From Liolophura sinensis (taxonomy: Eukaryota > Mollusca > Polyplacophora > Chitonida > Chitonidae), in contig NC_088297.1 in assembly GCF_032854445.1 (NCBI RefSeq), forward strand, positions 17,183,127-17,247,126: 64,000 bases of DNA. The letters run 5' to 3'. The translations under genes and the position numbers were made by a program. This document shows positions 1-13,723 of this stretch, piece by piece (positions within the stretch are counted from its first letter, which is position 1; each line of letters starts with the position of its first letter). Below the pieces are notes generated by a model. The model saw only the letters and a program-made list of their open reading frames with translations. It did no database searches and was not told where the DNA came from.

Positions 1-3000
1 CACTGGTTACGTGTGAGATTTGGCCGTCGCAGATCTGGTTTTTAATACTCTATGTGCTTTGAGGCATTTGTATTACATGCAAACTTCCGGTCGCCAAAGT
101 GGTTTAGGTTGTGTAATTGGAGCTGTGCTCACATATTCCATGATCCTCCACATACACATGTATTTGACTACGATGTGGCTGGAATATTGCCATTCATTCT
201 ACGTACACATAGAATAGTATCATTCGTACAATTGTCAGTTGCCAACAGTTGCTGTTGCAGGCGTTTGCCGTCAGAGGGGTGTTTTCAGCATCCCCGCATC
301 TCAATACAGCTTTGTGTCGTTTCATTGCTTACACTACTGAATACCAGGCACAAAGATCCCTACTGCCTCACCAGCATGGAATAACGGAGCTGTTTTAAAG
401 AAAGTCATTACCATATGGTCACAAGAAGCACTGTAACTTTCTGACAAAAGCTGGGCGAATGTAGGGCGAAGGTTACGAGTAACAAGACCCCTGGACAATA
501 AAACAATGTGAATGATAGTCTCTCTACAGAACACACTTTAAAAATACGGTAGTGTCAGGTACCCCTTACATGGTTAGCCGTGTTATTGAATTCCGGAACC
601 TCTTTCGGGTTTTTTTTTTCAGATAGGTAGCCGTCTGACGAGGGTGTTTAAAAGGGAAAATTTATTTCTCTTTGTTTTGCAAAGAGTTGATGAAGCATCT
701 GTATGACTGACAGTTGTGTTTTAGAAAATAAATAAGTAGCTAAATTTCTTTCTTTCTTTCTTGAGGTGAGTGTATTGAAATGCTTCCTGCTCTTGTCATA
801 TATGGACAGATTTGCAATACACCAGATGATAAAACGCCCATGGAGTCTGATTTTCCTGTGTATAATGGCGACTTGGGTCCAAGCTGTATGGACCAATGTT
901 CAGTATTGATGGCTGAGTAAATCGGTGTCGATTTGCTCGCCAAATTTCATCGCAAAGAACAGGAATGAAGACAGACTACATAATTTAAACCTGAATTACT
1001 ATAGATGAGCAGGGGTCTCCATTCAGTTGGGTGGTGGGTGAAAGAGATTTGCCTCACAGTTGCTTTGAATTACGGTGATTTATATTATTGCGATCCTACT
1101 TTGAATATACAACTGCTTGCTAATTGCAGAGACATTCCATTTGATAGTTGACCTTTGACATCACAATCGAAGAGTATTTCGATCTGTGATATTGTCTCAC
1201 TGACACTGCATTCTGTGTGCATCTTGAGTTCAATCGATATACAACTGGCACATTAATTTTAAAGCTTCACACGACTCTTTAGAATCTGCTTCTTCTGGCA
1301 GGTGGACATGACATCCCATGACATTCGATATTTAAAGATAGCCCCACCCACCCATCCTGAATTAAGCCCTCAGCCATGCCACTTTCTGAGCAGGTTGTTA
1401 ATAATGCACTGTTAGTAAAAGGAGCTCCCATTCAGTAGCTGCATTATATACAGTATCCACTGGAAATTTGACATAGAACACTGTACTGTTGCTGTGTCTC
1501 AGTGGAAAAATTTGCTCAAAATCATCTGTACAAAATCTGTTTCCATTTTATGACCTTCCGCAGTTTGCATAGAATGCTACGTTACCAAAAGGTAGGGAAA
1601 TCCCGATTGTACAGAAGAAAAGGGTCAATCTATTCTGTCAAAGGACAGTGATCCTGATGCTCATTTTTTTCTCTTTCTCTCTCTTCCCAAAAAATTATGT
1701 CAGATGTTCCATATCTTTCCTCCTCTCCCTCCATCCCACCTTATCCCACCTGTTTTCATCTCTACAGAACTGGATTTTAAGTGTTGGCTTACACATGCAG
1801 AGCCTCGCGGCAAACTTTATAAACATCGGAAGCCCATCTTTACAGCTGTTGAGAAATACGACGAGAAGGATTTCTGTTGACCATTCAGTTTACGTCACAA
1901 ACTGAGCTCACAAGGCGGTGCACTGGCGGTCAGCGAGAGTAGCAGTGGTCTCGCATTAACTCTCAGACCCGCGCAGTAATCTGTGGCCCAGCTTGCAGGA
2001 GGCAGGGGAGGTGTCAATTTCGTTCCTATCGACAGGCGGCTACAGTCTCCACGGCTCGTTAAGTTCACTTCAATTTGTCTTTCTGTCACCGTAAGTGGCG
2101 GTTCGAGCGGGAAGAGATGTTGCCAATAATTTGTGCACCACCCCTCCCCACCCTTCATCTCTTTCGCGCTTTACCGTCTGTCGTGATATCCTCGCCAATG
2201 CTCGTCGATGTTGGTTATGTGCCAGGAGAAAGCGTTTAATTAATGGAATGCATTTCTTCTTCCTCATACCCCCTGCTCAACTTCTCCTTACCCACTGTCT
2301 TCCAACCGCCTTACTTTTGTCTGAAAACATTCACAAAGCTACTCCTATCACCGTCTTAGGTTGTGTTGCAAAAAAGCTCTATAATGTTATGTGATTTTGG
2401 AATTGCTTTCCTTTATTGTCATTGATCCTTGTCCAAGTATACACAAAAAAATAATAAACCCAAGATTAATGGAGCAGTCGATTATGGAACTTGTTTCCTT
2501 TATTGCATCTATCCTCTTCTCAAACAGCACACAACGCTTCAGTTTGCATTTTGATTACTATCGTGAACAAAATATCTCGACACGCACGAATACGTTTGTA
2601 GGTCTGTATGTCTGTGTCATTAGGTAATTAATAAAGGAAACCCTCTAACGCGTTGGGAAGTAGTCTAGAGATGTGCTGTGGTGCGTTATATTTGTATATA
2701 GCTCCGAAGATGTGTTTAGGCCTTGCATGATGTTCCATCACTTCTTAAGGAATCACTGCCATAGTATCTTCCTGTTACATCTGTTTTGTGCTTTGAATCA
2801 AACCACTTTTTTTAATCAAACAAATTCGTAGTACCAGAACGCTCAGTCATTAACCGTTTATAGAATTCTGCTTTGTTTGAACCAATTCTTTCACACACCA
2901 CTGTCATATGTAACCTATACAAATATCTTGATAAAATCGAATATGTTAGACCTAGCGATTTTATTAGTAACCAGATGCTCGATTTTCTTCTCGATGTTTT

Positions 3001-4089
3001 AATTACGACGAGCGACTTTACATGTAAGGCGTTGTTATTTTTGTTGTAGTCATTCTTGTTGTTGTTGTCTTTTTTTTTTTTGGCAGTCAGGTGCATTTAT
3101 GGAAATGCGCGTGCGTCACAGAGTCTTTTTTTAATGAACAGATTGCATAAATCTTTGTATATCTCTGTTTTCGGAATCCATGCTGTCCCTCTATCCCAGT
3201 CTGTTGCAACCGACAGAGAACGGAGTAAATAGAAAAATATCTTTACTTATTCTTGTTGAAATAAGCTTTTGTCTCAGTTCAATACTTACTAATCGCCTAT
3301 ACCTCTCCACAAAAACTGGAGTCTGATGATAGCTTGTCGCTGGCCAACGGGGAAAACATTCAAGCGGGGAATGTAAGGATTCCAAGTTTTTCCTTGATCA
3401 TACGCTTTCCTTAGTTTTTGCTCTTGAAAGGTTTCAATTTGTGGCTCCGTGCTCTTCTGGTTTGTCAGAGGGAAGGCAATGTATTCGAAGCCAAGGGCAG
3501 CCAATCGTGTTGTCGAAGCTTCATGAATATGTCAGAGCAAAAAGAAAAAGAAAAACTTCTCCAATCTTAGCTTTTGTTTTTGTTCTTGGTGGATTTAATT
3601 ACAAACGATTTGGGTGTATTTTTGGCGAATTAACGTAAAATCGCTTTCACTTCTTTCTTGGCGGTCATGGTGTGCACGGTGATATTGGTAAATCAAATGA
3701 TGTTGGGCAGAGCGAAAAGCTAATAGAACAGATGGTGACAGCATGAAATGTATCGTGAATGAAAGTAAACAAGATTACAGTATGACGCAGTATGTTACCT
3801 GAAAATAATTGTCCACAGTTAACTTTTAACGAGCACCAATCATAAATCCCATCGTCCGCCGCGTTAGCTGGCATCCTGGGAAAATGTCCATCGGTGGATC
3901 CGTGCGGAAGTTTTTAAATTTTCCTGATTTTGTACTTCCTGTATGGGTGCTGAGGAAAACTGGAATGCGGAAGTACTTACTTATTTATTCATTTATTTAA
4001 TTGTTGTTCAACGGCATGCCCAACGGCATGAATTTTGATGGGTAGGAGTAACCGCAATGTCTATTATAACCATCTCTCTGTATGAATGT
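1..4089. other. Non-coding, no gene recognised
   Basis: I see no conserved reading frame on either strand. The stretch holds simple-sequence patches: a short TTTC run near 745-765, a CT-rich tract near 1660-1760 and T-rich tracts near 3060-3080. There is also a short possible SINE-D tail near 171. A GGAAAACTGGAATGC stretch followed by ATTT repeats near 3953-4000 may be a worn SINE tail. The short open frames here lack any family signature. Confidence 0.5.
171..203 (+). repeat. SINE-D tail fragment
   Basis: The segment reads CGATGTGGCTGGAATATTGC followed by CATTCATTC. It matches the tail pattern seen again near 12,835 (+) and 45,921 (-). The central GTGGCGTTAAGCC part is missing, so this is a short relic. 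Confidence 0.35.
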
Positions 4090-4408
4090 ATGTATTCTTG
4101 GGTTTTTACGTTGTACATAGCAATGTTTCAGTCATATGACGACGAGGAGTCGTATCGGTGCGAGAACATACTGTGTCTTCTGGTGGCAGAGCGAGTCCAT
4201 GCTGCCAAAGTGTTGGCTCCACTAAAGTATCGTGCCAAAGACACCAAACATGACGCCCCACTAAATCACATTTCACTGACACCTCGCCAGCCAGTCATGT
4301 TTCCCTGCTCTAACCTCTCAGTGCTGAGCCACAAGCGACTACCATTTCAATGTCTTTGGTATGACTTGACCGGGGTATGATTCCAAGTCTCCCGACGTCC
4401 TATTAGGA
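4090..4408 (-). repeat. SINE-B copy, minus orientation
   Basis: Read on the plus strand it starts with CTTGGG, passes GTCATATGACGACGAGG, then GCCAAAGACACCAAACATGAC, then CAGTGCTGAGC, and ends with a worn tRNA-like head near ATGATTCCAAG. The same order of blocks occurs at 33,840-34,184 and 26,434-26,940 (both minus) and, in sense, at 24,478-24,780. It faces a sense fragment of the same family at 4,426. Confidence 0.75.
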
Positions 4409-4425
4409 TATGGAAGAAGTGTATT

Positions 4426-4512
4426 GGTGGGCTCGGTGTCATTATAGTATGAGGCATCACGTCTGGTCTCTTCAGTGTGAGTTTCAGTGTATAAGGCAGC
4501 ACTGTTAGTATG
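4426..4512 (+). repeat. SINE-B internal fragment, sense
   Basis: The block from GGCTCGGTGTCATTATAG to AAGGCAGCACTG aligns with the reverse complement of the body of the copy at 33,840-34,184. It lies directly beside a minus-strand copy, which makes an inverted pair. No head or tail is present. Confidence 0.55.
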
Positions 4513-7500
4513 TCTGCGCCATACGACCGATGATCTATAAGTCAGAGAAATTGCGGCGTTGGATGACCAACGGCCAAGTTTAACCCGCAACAAATGGCCT
4601 GTTTTGTGAAGCTAGACATTCCACTTCCCTCGAGTGTCAAGGATATAGTTTTCGCAAATAATACTCCCTACCGCGTTGCCATGACAATGAACCGTTGAAG
4701 TCACAGCTTTTGCACTCAGGGCTGTAGTCGGAATCAGCATAGTACGTTCACCTCTTATGTCCCGCCTCGTTTCAGACGGCAGACGTCTCGGTATCGATGC
4801 GGAACCTCTTCTAATCGTCTAGTGAGAAAGGAAAATATCACAACCGTCTCTTGTGAACCTCCACGGAGACTAATTGTCGTAGATCCTATATCACTCCACA
4901 GGCCAAAGTCACCAAAAATAACAAACACAAAGAAAAGCTGACTGACCAGAAATGGAGTCAGTGAGAAGCCAGCAGCTTTCGAGATAGTTTCTTTGATCGT
5001 ATTTTATCGTGTGATATGTACACGTGTACGTGATTTCTCTTTTCCTAAGAAAAACAAGGCCTGTTTTATCATCTTAATGACAGTCACTTGATCTATCTTT
5101 TTGGGCTGTGCACTATCCAACTAACAAGGCCTAAATGGCCGACAGCCACGGGAATGGACAGGGACGGATTTTGGATAGTAAACCGGAGACATGCTGTCAG
5201 TCAAACGATGATATTTTTGCCCGGCAATTTGGCCTCCATGGACTGAACGCCTGTCGTCAGCTTCCAAGACTCGTCAAGAAGCAAAATCGATTTCGTGAAA
5301 GCAATTTTTTCTCGTCTATCGTTTTTCGTTGTAAGGCCTTGATTACAATGAAACGTCCCAGACGTCAACAGAGTCCAAAAATTTGATTATTTTTATTATC
5401 AAGTTTCAGCCCATGACAGTAAGATGTTGTCTTACATTGGCTGGTATCGCACTACATTAATCAAATGCTTGCTATCTGGAGAGTGCCCGGCTTGGTCACC
5501 AAGCAACACGGGCAGTAATCCTGACGTGGGTCGCGCGTAATTCCCTAATATTGGTAAATACTGAGGCCAATTTCACAAAGCCTTTTCTGATTTAAGTCAG
5601 AGTTTAAAACCTCCTCACGACGCCTTATACACATTTGTCCTCCGATCACATTTATCAGGTCATCAAAATTTTAATCTGTATAGCCGCAAAATAAGCTCTA
5701 AAATCACATTTCAAAATTTTGACCCAAGCTAGAAATGACCATTGGAATCGACCTCTGGTACCTCCAATGCTTTGCCCTCAGCGTTGGGGAATGCACCGGG
5801 CACCTGTCAGTCCGAAGACTAGTGTTAGTTGGTGGAGCGTTGTCCCTGGGGCCATATTTATCAACGTCAAAAATTTAAAAACAGCCGCAGTGGGAAGGAG
5901 GCGTATTTTTAAAATCCCTTTAAATGGAGCAAGTGTGAAGCAGGGCCTCGATGTCAAAACATTATTGTTTCGGAGCGTCTACAATGTATGTTCTGTCTTT
6001 ATTGTGACGTCATGATGATGAGCCGAAGAACGAACGTTTGATAAAATACCGTCATGGTCCTACTGCCGGGCATTTCACAGATTCTCATTAAAAGGTTTTG
6101 CTCTAGGAAGTTTAAAATTTGTATACAGATTCTTTACTGTAGAACAATGTACCAATAACAGTTTGAGTTCCTTCCGGTTCTGAGTGTGGCTTTTTGAGTG
6201 CTTGCAATTTATAATTTAAGTCTTAAGTTGCTTGATAAATACGTGTCAAGTGAGGCAGCAGTATAAATATGTAAGCAGTGGAATCAATCTGATACAACGA
6301 GACACTCTGACAATATCACCGAAATACAACTGGAAGCGATGTAAGGTTACAAGGAAACAAGCAAATCGTGAGCGGTTTACGTGACTGGCGCATATGGATT
6401 AAGAGTGTGCAAAAACATTGATCTAGATAAAAGGATTTTAATTTGCATATGCATGTCATTTTATAATATAGTTTCCTTTAATTATTAAATGCGAACGAAA
6501 CACTCGAACTTAGGACAGGTTGCTACTACCTGTACTGTTTTGGCCTTGTAGTGGCGCACACTATTCGTAGGAATGGAGTCGTCAACACAAACCAATATAT
6601 TTCTATGTATGCATGAGTGCAAAAACAGAACACTTATCACATTAGTACCTAAGTCGCCTGTTTACGTGATTTGACACTTTTGTCTTCTTGCGTGGCGCAT
6701 CTTTTTAATTCTTTATAGATCTGCATTGAGCTATTACGCAAAATCGGACAATTAATCAGAGGTTTTTTGTGCTTGGAACTAACTCATTTATTACTGTAAA
6801 GTAATTTACATAAAAATACATTAAATACATTATGGCTCTGTGTTGCTAGTTTGTTAAGCGGCAAGTGCAGCGAGAGCGAAACCATTTGTCAGTGATCACA
6901 CTGTTGTCGCTGTTTTACTCTCTGTGCAGTAAGTCTCTTGTTGTATTTTATGGGGCGGGTAGTATTGGGCTGCTACAAGCTTAATGTGGTTTTCACCATT
7001 ACTTGTTCATATAATGGTGTCTCTCCATACCAGGTGAATTCTTAATGGAGACGTATTTATAGTGCTGTCTCATTGGAAGACCTTAAGGAAAACACCATGT
7101 TAGAATAACGGTCTGTCCTGTCAAAGAATGCTGACACCGGGCAAACTAGCACTTGGATTTTTTCCTTACACTGAAGATCAAGCGACGTATATGTAACCAG
7201 GTCACTATTGTCCCGCAAAACCTCGTACTATATATCTACTCGCCTACTATATCGAGTAATGTGTCGTTCAGCGGACAGTCATGTAACTGAGCAAATAAAC
7301 ACTTCCAAATAATATTAATACAACAGTCACATTCTAATTACGCCACTAAACTGATTGGCTCTATGCGACTTGACTTGCGCATAGACATCTCTTTCTGTTT
7401 CGACTAAGAAAACAATAAAACATGCAGAGAATGGGTGGTATAGAAGAATAGCTTTGTGCGCACTAGGGTCATGTGTATGTTGTTGTCGTTGTATTCGGAA

Positions 7501-9194
7501 GTTTTGAACAGAACTGTTACTATTCCAGTGCATGCCATTCCGGTATCACGAAAAAAGACAGTGATTCTGACTCGGTTGATGATTGAACTTGCGCTAATAG
7601 CTGGTGGCTACGCTCTTGAACGCTGACATTATCCATTATTTCCAATTAGGAAAAGCGTCTTGGAAACGGCCAGTCGATCGCTAAGTAGGTACGTGTGTGT
7701 ATATTCCGGAATTTAACACGCTGTCGGAAATCCAGTTATTTTGCACCTCAGCTCATTACTGGGCAATGTGCAACTGTAGATGCGGATCAATACATCTCTC
7801 CTACATAGCTTCCTCGGTGTTCTCGCAGGTCCGTGCTGGGAGGCGGGAGGAGAGGGGATATTGTCATTATTATCAGGCTAAGATATCCATAATTATTAAT
7901 ATCGTCTCATTTACCTTTGTTTATTCGACCGATAAACGCTCGTCAAGCTAGCCGGCTTCAAAGATCGAGACGGTCACTGGTAACGGCTGATTATTTCTAA
8001 GCTATCAATGCGGTATACGGAATCCTATCCGTTATCTGCACCTCACGCCACGCCGCGCCACAGCGTTATCAATATGTACTTAATTGCCAGTGTCAGATAT
8101 CGTACCCTACTGTTACGAAGAAAGAGGACTAAGCTAGCCAGGAGCGTGCGTTACCATCACGTACTTGTCTTCTCAGCTTCGCGCAGATATCTGATTATGC
8201 ATACGCTGATAAACGAATCACAAGTTCGTTACTTTTGTTAACGTATAGGTGTATCCACACACGTATATACATGCACTCGCACATTTTATTAACCACAGTG
8301 CGAATCAAATATTTATTCCCTGCGGAAAATGTTTAGAGTTTTGAGATGCTATATGCCCCAAATTGGTTTGCACAGTGTTTGTTAGTCACTGTTTAGGTCG
8401 CATTGTGTCCATTTTTCGATTAAAATGAAATCAGTCTTGTCAAATTGTATAGTAGAATAAAGATTTTAGTTTCTTCAAGGGGCATGAAACCTTGTCTAGT
8501 TGTTTCTATTAAAGTGTTTAGTTGCTTTCAGTCGGTGGCATTAAATTGATTAGCATAAGCTTTGGTCAGTTGTTGTCATTGAAGTGATCAGTTTGATCTC
8601 TGTTCAGTATGCGACATTGAAGTGCAGTTCGACGTTTGGTTAGTTGGTGATATTGAAGCCATTAGTAAACACCAGTGAAATAAATAAGTAAATAACTGAG
8701 CGTAAGCTTCCACTTTGATTAATAATGAAGGGTTTAATATCCGTTACATTTTTGTCGTTATCGTCCACGTCCCCACGGCTCGCTGAAACGACGACCAAAA
8801 GGCAATTAACCTATTAATTATTTAAAAGTCAATGAGACACCTATACTGAGCGTTGCTTGTGGGTAGAATTTGACCTTACCACCTGGTGTGATACCCTGGA
8901 GAGAGTATAACGCATTTGTCAGGGGTTTTGTTGTTTTATTTCCACCCAATCTGTGACCACACCAGGGAACATGTGGAGTAGAAAGCTGAGTACAGCGAGA
9001 TGGCTTACAGCCTTAACGATCTCCTGTTTTACTACGATGTTCGCATTGTGCTTATTTTGGTAGAAAAAAAACAGCATACTAGTATAGACTCCATATTAAC
9101 TTCCACGGTACTGAAAAGTATTTTGCTTCTCACGACGACCCTCTAAATAATGGTTGAATAAAACCCATAAGCTATCGCAACTCTACCGCCCCTG
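4513..9194. other. Non-coding, no gene recognised
   Basis: AT-rich DNA with no supported gene. Short frames near 5,135-5,386 and 5,719-6,015 show no family features. The phrase GGCCAATTTCACAAAGCC near 5,563 resembles the ends of non-autonomous DNA elements, but I could not find a matching second end. Confidence 0.45.
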
Positions 9195-9378
9195 GTATGT
9201 GGGGGGAAACTGTCTGACCCAAAGCCGTGGCCTAACAACAGAGGGAAATCTATTCGAATCTCACCTTGCCAAAGGTCGATGGTTTTATCCCGGCCACCGG
9301 GTTTCTTTTACCATAATACTGACCTACATTGTATATAAGAGAACTATTCTTCAATGAGTATGGCATTAAACAAGAAAA
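9195..9378 (+). repeat. SINE-C copy, worn
   Basis: A B-box-like ATTCGAATCTC is followed by CTTGCCAAAGGTCGATGG, a TTTCTTTTACC block and a tail TTCTTCAATGAGTATGGC with TTAAACAA. These blocks appear in the same order in the SINE-C copies at 45,313-45,525 and 32,625-32,765. The 5' boundary is approximate. Confidence 0.55.
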
Positions 9379-11479
9379 AAATACGAAAAACTCTTTTGGA
9401 AACAGACACCTTATTGGTTGAAGACTTGCCACCTAAGGAACCAATCATTTTCTTCCAGACGCTTTGTAACTGACCATTCATGGAATAGCTATATTCATGT
9501 CGGCTTGACTTTGTAGTCAGACACATCCGGGATAAGCGACTTCCGGGATGAGTTCGATGAAGAGAGGTCAACATGATCCCATTCCTCATTCAAAAATCTT
9601 CAACATAAAACCGCCCATGTAAAAGGCCGTGAAATAGACTGCTATGGACACTATACACATCGAGTAAAATGAAGACGCGTCGCGTGACGAAACCTTAAAA
9701 ATAATGCCAATTACAATATTTTGAGAAACCAGACACCGGTATCTCTTTTTCACATGTTTCCTAAAGACATTAGAATTGTATAGCAAGCATCTTTGTTGGA
9801 AGACATGTCCCACACAACCAGATTGCGCCGCGTAGTATCTTCCGTTATCCGTGAGTAATTTGTCCTATTGCTCATGAACAACTGTATGTTTACTCTGGAG
9901 TCTGGAGTTTTGAAGTCGGATGTCTTTTAAGTACACCTCACCCTGAATTCATCACGTAGGCGGGTAGAGAGAGCTGGGAGAGGGGAGTGGTAACAAACTC
10001 CAGATGCCCTGAAATATCGCATTCGGTGACCTCTAGGAGTGACCTCTAAGTCGTCTCAAGGTCAAATGCTTTTTTCGGTTATTGTTCAAACTCCAGTGTC
10101 ATTCAGTGCTAAACGTAAACCATTTCCGGGTACGAAGTTTGCCTATCGCATGATATGTTTATGCAAACATTGTCCAGTGTTATGAGGGACGGAGACATTT
10201 ATATTATTTAATATATTTTTTTCTCTCATACATAAACTGATCATCATCAGCCTGTAAACGATAAAACCAGAATTTGTGAATGTATTCGAGAATTCATGTG
10301 TTATATGGTTGTTCTGTGTTAAAAAAATATGCATTTTGCCCATGTGACATTATTTGTTTTCATTTCGCAATTCCATCTTGAGATATTTCAGCATGCCAAA
10401 TTTCAAATTTAAATATAAGCTCCGTAATTTCCCATGTATGCACATGCGTATTGGTGGCAAAGAAAACCACGTTCTATGGCCTGCATTAAGATATACATAC
10501 ATGTACAACATGCACACCTTTTCTAAGCCGTGAAATATGGAAGAATATTTCAAATACTGTGCCGTCTGACCTAAGCCAATTGCAAACAACCTGGGTACAT
10601 AACGTCACAAAGAAATGTGAGGCGTGCATTGGGAGGGTGGTTGTAAAGCAATGATGGATAAAAACCAATGGCCTTTCAGGCGCCTTATTTATAGCATCTA
10701 GTTTCTCTTGGGCTATAAGTTGCATCGTCGAATCGGATGAGCTAGATAGGATCTAAGAGAGGGTAATAAAGGAGTAGCTCAGGAATCAACGTTTAACATC
10801 AATCCAGCGATTCATCTATCTGCTATCTCGATTAAATTAATCTTCATTCCCGTCAGTATGAGTTTAGCGGTGCTGTTTCCAGCACTGACTCTGGTGTCTT
10901 GGGCTCCATCAAGACTTGCCCCCCATAAATTGAACCAGTCACCGCTCTAATCGATCCTCTATATATATACGAGCATGAAACAGCCTGGACGCATCTTTGA
11001 ACCGTTACAGCTATAGCGTCTCTAGTTTAATATGGCGGTGACAGCCCCGTGTTACTGGTGTACAGGAGTAGTGCGCGTCGATCAATATGACAACTGCGAA
11101 ACTAGATATCATAAATATTCGTTTTTTCGTCTTCTTCTTAATTTCTTCTTTCGTCTGATTTTTTCCCAAGGCACGGAAAGAACACATGGCAGCAGTGTAC
11201 TATTGGGCACGTAATAACCAGCGATTTCTGAATATCTGTTAGGTATGGAGGTTGCCTTTTATAATACCAGATAACGGTTTTTTTATCCATTTGCGACATA
11301 ATATCGTCTAAGGAACATGTGTTGTTTTGGGCCAGCATCTAAGCGGAGGTATTGGGGCAGTCTCTGTTATACGCTAGATGTATCAGCTTTACACAAACCT
11401 AATAATTCAAATGTGTCTGTGCACATTTAAGCATGTGTGTGTACTTTTATATATGCCTATACTCATTAGAATATGTTAT
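9379..11479. other. Non-coding, no gene recognised
   Basis: No supported gene on either strand. Open frames of 60-80 codons occur on the minus strand but show no domain pattern. A TA-rich run (near 10,963-10,972) and short T runs are the only simple repeats. Confidence 0.45.
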
Positions 11480-11621
11480 TTATTTATTTATTTATTTGAT
11501 TGGTGTTTTACACCGTACTCAAGAATATTTCACTTATACGACGGCGGCCAGCATTATGGTGGGCGGAAACCGGGCAGTGCCCGGGGGAAACCCACGACCA
11601 TCCGCAGGTTGCTGGTAGACC
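11480..11621 (-). repeat. SINE-A, 3' half, minus
   Basis: An ATTT run, then GATTGGTGTTTTACACCG, CTCAAGAATATTTCACTT, and the body up to CCATCCGCAGGTTGCTGG. This is the reverse complement of the SINE-A body and tail. The tRNA-like head is missing, which is the usual 5' truncation of a retroposed copy. Confidence 0.8.
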
Positions 11622-11973
11622 ATCAGAATATGTCTATGCACATTTAAGTATGTGTATGCATATTGAAGTACTGCTATGCATATTTAAATATGTCTAATAT
11701 TTATCTAAATATATTGTCATGTTGATTTGAGAATCGTTTTCACGTGGCGATCGGACAGTGAATGATTTGAAGAATGAAAAACTTCGTAAGCATTCTTAAC
11801 TCTGCTGCAACTTTTCTAAAGAAAATTCAAAAGAAGTATATGACAGAAAATAAATATTAATGGTAAAAGATGAAAAGCAAACATAATTATATATGGAAAC
11901 ATTATTAAATGAGTTCGGTGATGTCGTACCAGATAATAGGCCGATTTACAATAACATCCTTAAAATTCTTGAT

Positions 11974-12240
11974 GGGGCCTCCGTGGCTCAGTCGGTTAAA
12001 GCGCTAGCGCAGCGTAATGGCCCAAGAGTCTCTCACCAATGCGGTCGCTGTGAGTTCAACTCCAGCTCATGCTGGCTTCCTCTCCGGCCGTACGTGAGAA
12101 GGTCTTCCAGCAACCTGCGGATGGTCGTGGGTTTCCCCCGGGCTCTGCCCGGTTTCCACCCACCATAGTGCTGACCGCCTTCGGATAAGTGAAATATTCT
12201 TGAGTACGGCGTAAAACACCAATCAAAACAAACAAAAAAA
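11974..12240 (+). repeat. SINE-A, full length with target-site duplication
   Basis: The tRNA-like head begins GGGGCCTCCGTGGCTCAG (A box TGGCTCAGTCGG) and has a B-box-like GTTCAACTCC. The body ATGGTCGTGGGTTTCCCC and tail GAAATATTCTTGAGTACGGC follow, ending in an A-rich run. The 11-bp sequence AAATTCTTGAT sits at 11,963-11,973 and again at 12,241-12,251, which marks insertion by target-primed reverse transcription. SINEs are copied by RNA polymerase III and mobilised by LINE machinery (family knowledge). This is the best reference copy in the window. Confidence 0.9.
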
Positions 12241-12834
12241 AAATTCTTGATTGGCCGTGCAGCAAACGTCTGAACCCATTACAAAAAAATAAGTGGTAAC
12301 ACTTTAGACTTTTCCTTTACGAAAAAAGGCAAAATAAAGTGGCAGTCTATAACAGTTTTTGGCGTTTTTCGTCCTCTCCCAATAGTGGTGAACCGGAAGT
12401 TGTTGTTAGTAACGCTCCACATTTTAATATTATTGATTACACCGTTCAAAACTCGGCTTCCCTGACAAATTTCTGCTGTCCTGACTATGAATCACATGCA
12501 AAAAGCATTAACTGAGTCCTGTGCACTCTGATGCTAAATTCAAATGTCTTGATTGCACGCGGGCCTGAGAGAAGACAGTGGCATTGTGCAGATTGTTGCG
12601 CGCAGTTCAGATATTAGTGCCCACATCAAAACTCTTGCGTATAACATGAGGTTTAGACAAAGTAAATATCTATTTCAGGAATAAATATGAATTACTATCG
12701 AAACGCAGAACTATGAAGCAAATAACATTTATTCCGAAATCACAGAAGAGAAAATTGCCGCATACTTAGAAGTTGAGGTGGATAATAGTAAGGGGTTATA
12801 TGGAAAACAACATTCGTAAGCGTTGTTTTCAGGG

Positions 12835-12897
12835 TCGCCACGATGTGGCTTAAATATTGCTGAAGTGGCGTTAAGTCATAATCGTTCCTTCATTCTT
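12835..12897 (+). repeat. SINE-D tail
   Basis: TCGCCACGATGTGGCTTAAA, then TATTGCTGAAGTGGCG and TTAAGTCATAATCG, then a CATTC-rich end. This shares its layout with the reverse complement of 45,921-45,973. No head region is recognisable upstream. Confidence 0.5.
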
Positions 12898-13458
12898 TTG
12901 AGGTACTAATTCTGTTACCAAACATATACTTCATTTTAAGTTAAAGTATTATGGTTGACAAGAAGACTGCCTATCCATAGGCGTAGGCCAGTTCTTTGTA
13001 AAAATTTGAAGAATGTGTTAAGGGTGAGATACAAGCTGTTAGTCCGATAAAAAGATTGACCAGATCAGAACCGTTATTAAAGAAAATACAACAAATCCCT
13101 CAAACCATGCTGAATGTCAAAACCATCGGGGCTTTTAAGGTTTCTTGTCGGTAATATTCGTGATTTTAACGATTTTAGTGGGTGAGTAAATAGGCGCTAA
13201 ACAGGATCAAAATGTAATCTAGATTTAACGAACTTCGCCGCGTTTGGCTGCGTGAAACACACAAACTATAGATATGTTGTTAGGTCCTAAGCTCTTCAGT
13301 GCTTGAAGGTATTATTGTGTACCCCTTAATAGATACCCGTAATTACTTACATTCATTAGGTTTATATGTCCGCTAGAAGGCGCTGTCTAACTTTATTGCT
13401 CAACCAAATCAGCAAGGCTTGAGTTCTCATTGGCTAATGGACCACAGATCTAATTATA

Positions 13459-13723
13459 GGGGCCTCGGTGGTTCATTTGGTTAGCGCGCTAGCGCAGCGT
13501 AATGACCCAGGAGCCTCTCACCAATGCGTTCGCTGTGAGCTCAAGTCCAGCTCATGCTGGCTTCCTCTCCGTATGTAAGTGAGAAGGTCTGCCAGCAACC
13601 TGCGGATGGTCGTGGGTTTCCCCCGGGCTCTGTCCAGTTTCCGCCCACCATATTGTTGGCCGCCGTCATATAAGTGAAATATTCTTGAGTACGGCGTAAA
13701 ACACCAATCAAAGAAATAAAAAA
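13459..13723 (+). repeat. SINE-A, full length with target-site duplication
   Basis: The head starts GGGGCCTCGGTGGTTCATTT. A box, B-box-like GAGCTCAAGTCC, body and tail follow in order, ending in A-rich sequence. The 11-bp ATCTAATTATA occurs at 13,448-13,458 and 13,724-13,734, exactly flanking the element. The copy differs from the one at 11,974 at scattered positions, so the two are separate insertions and not a local duplication. Confidence 0.9.

Noticed and set aside
11974-12070. Functional tRNA gene
   Set aside because: The A and B boxes belong to the SINE-A head, and the sequence does not close into a full cloverleaf.
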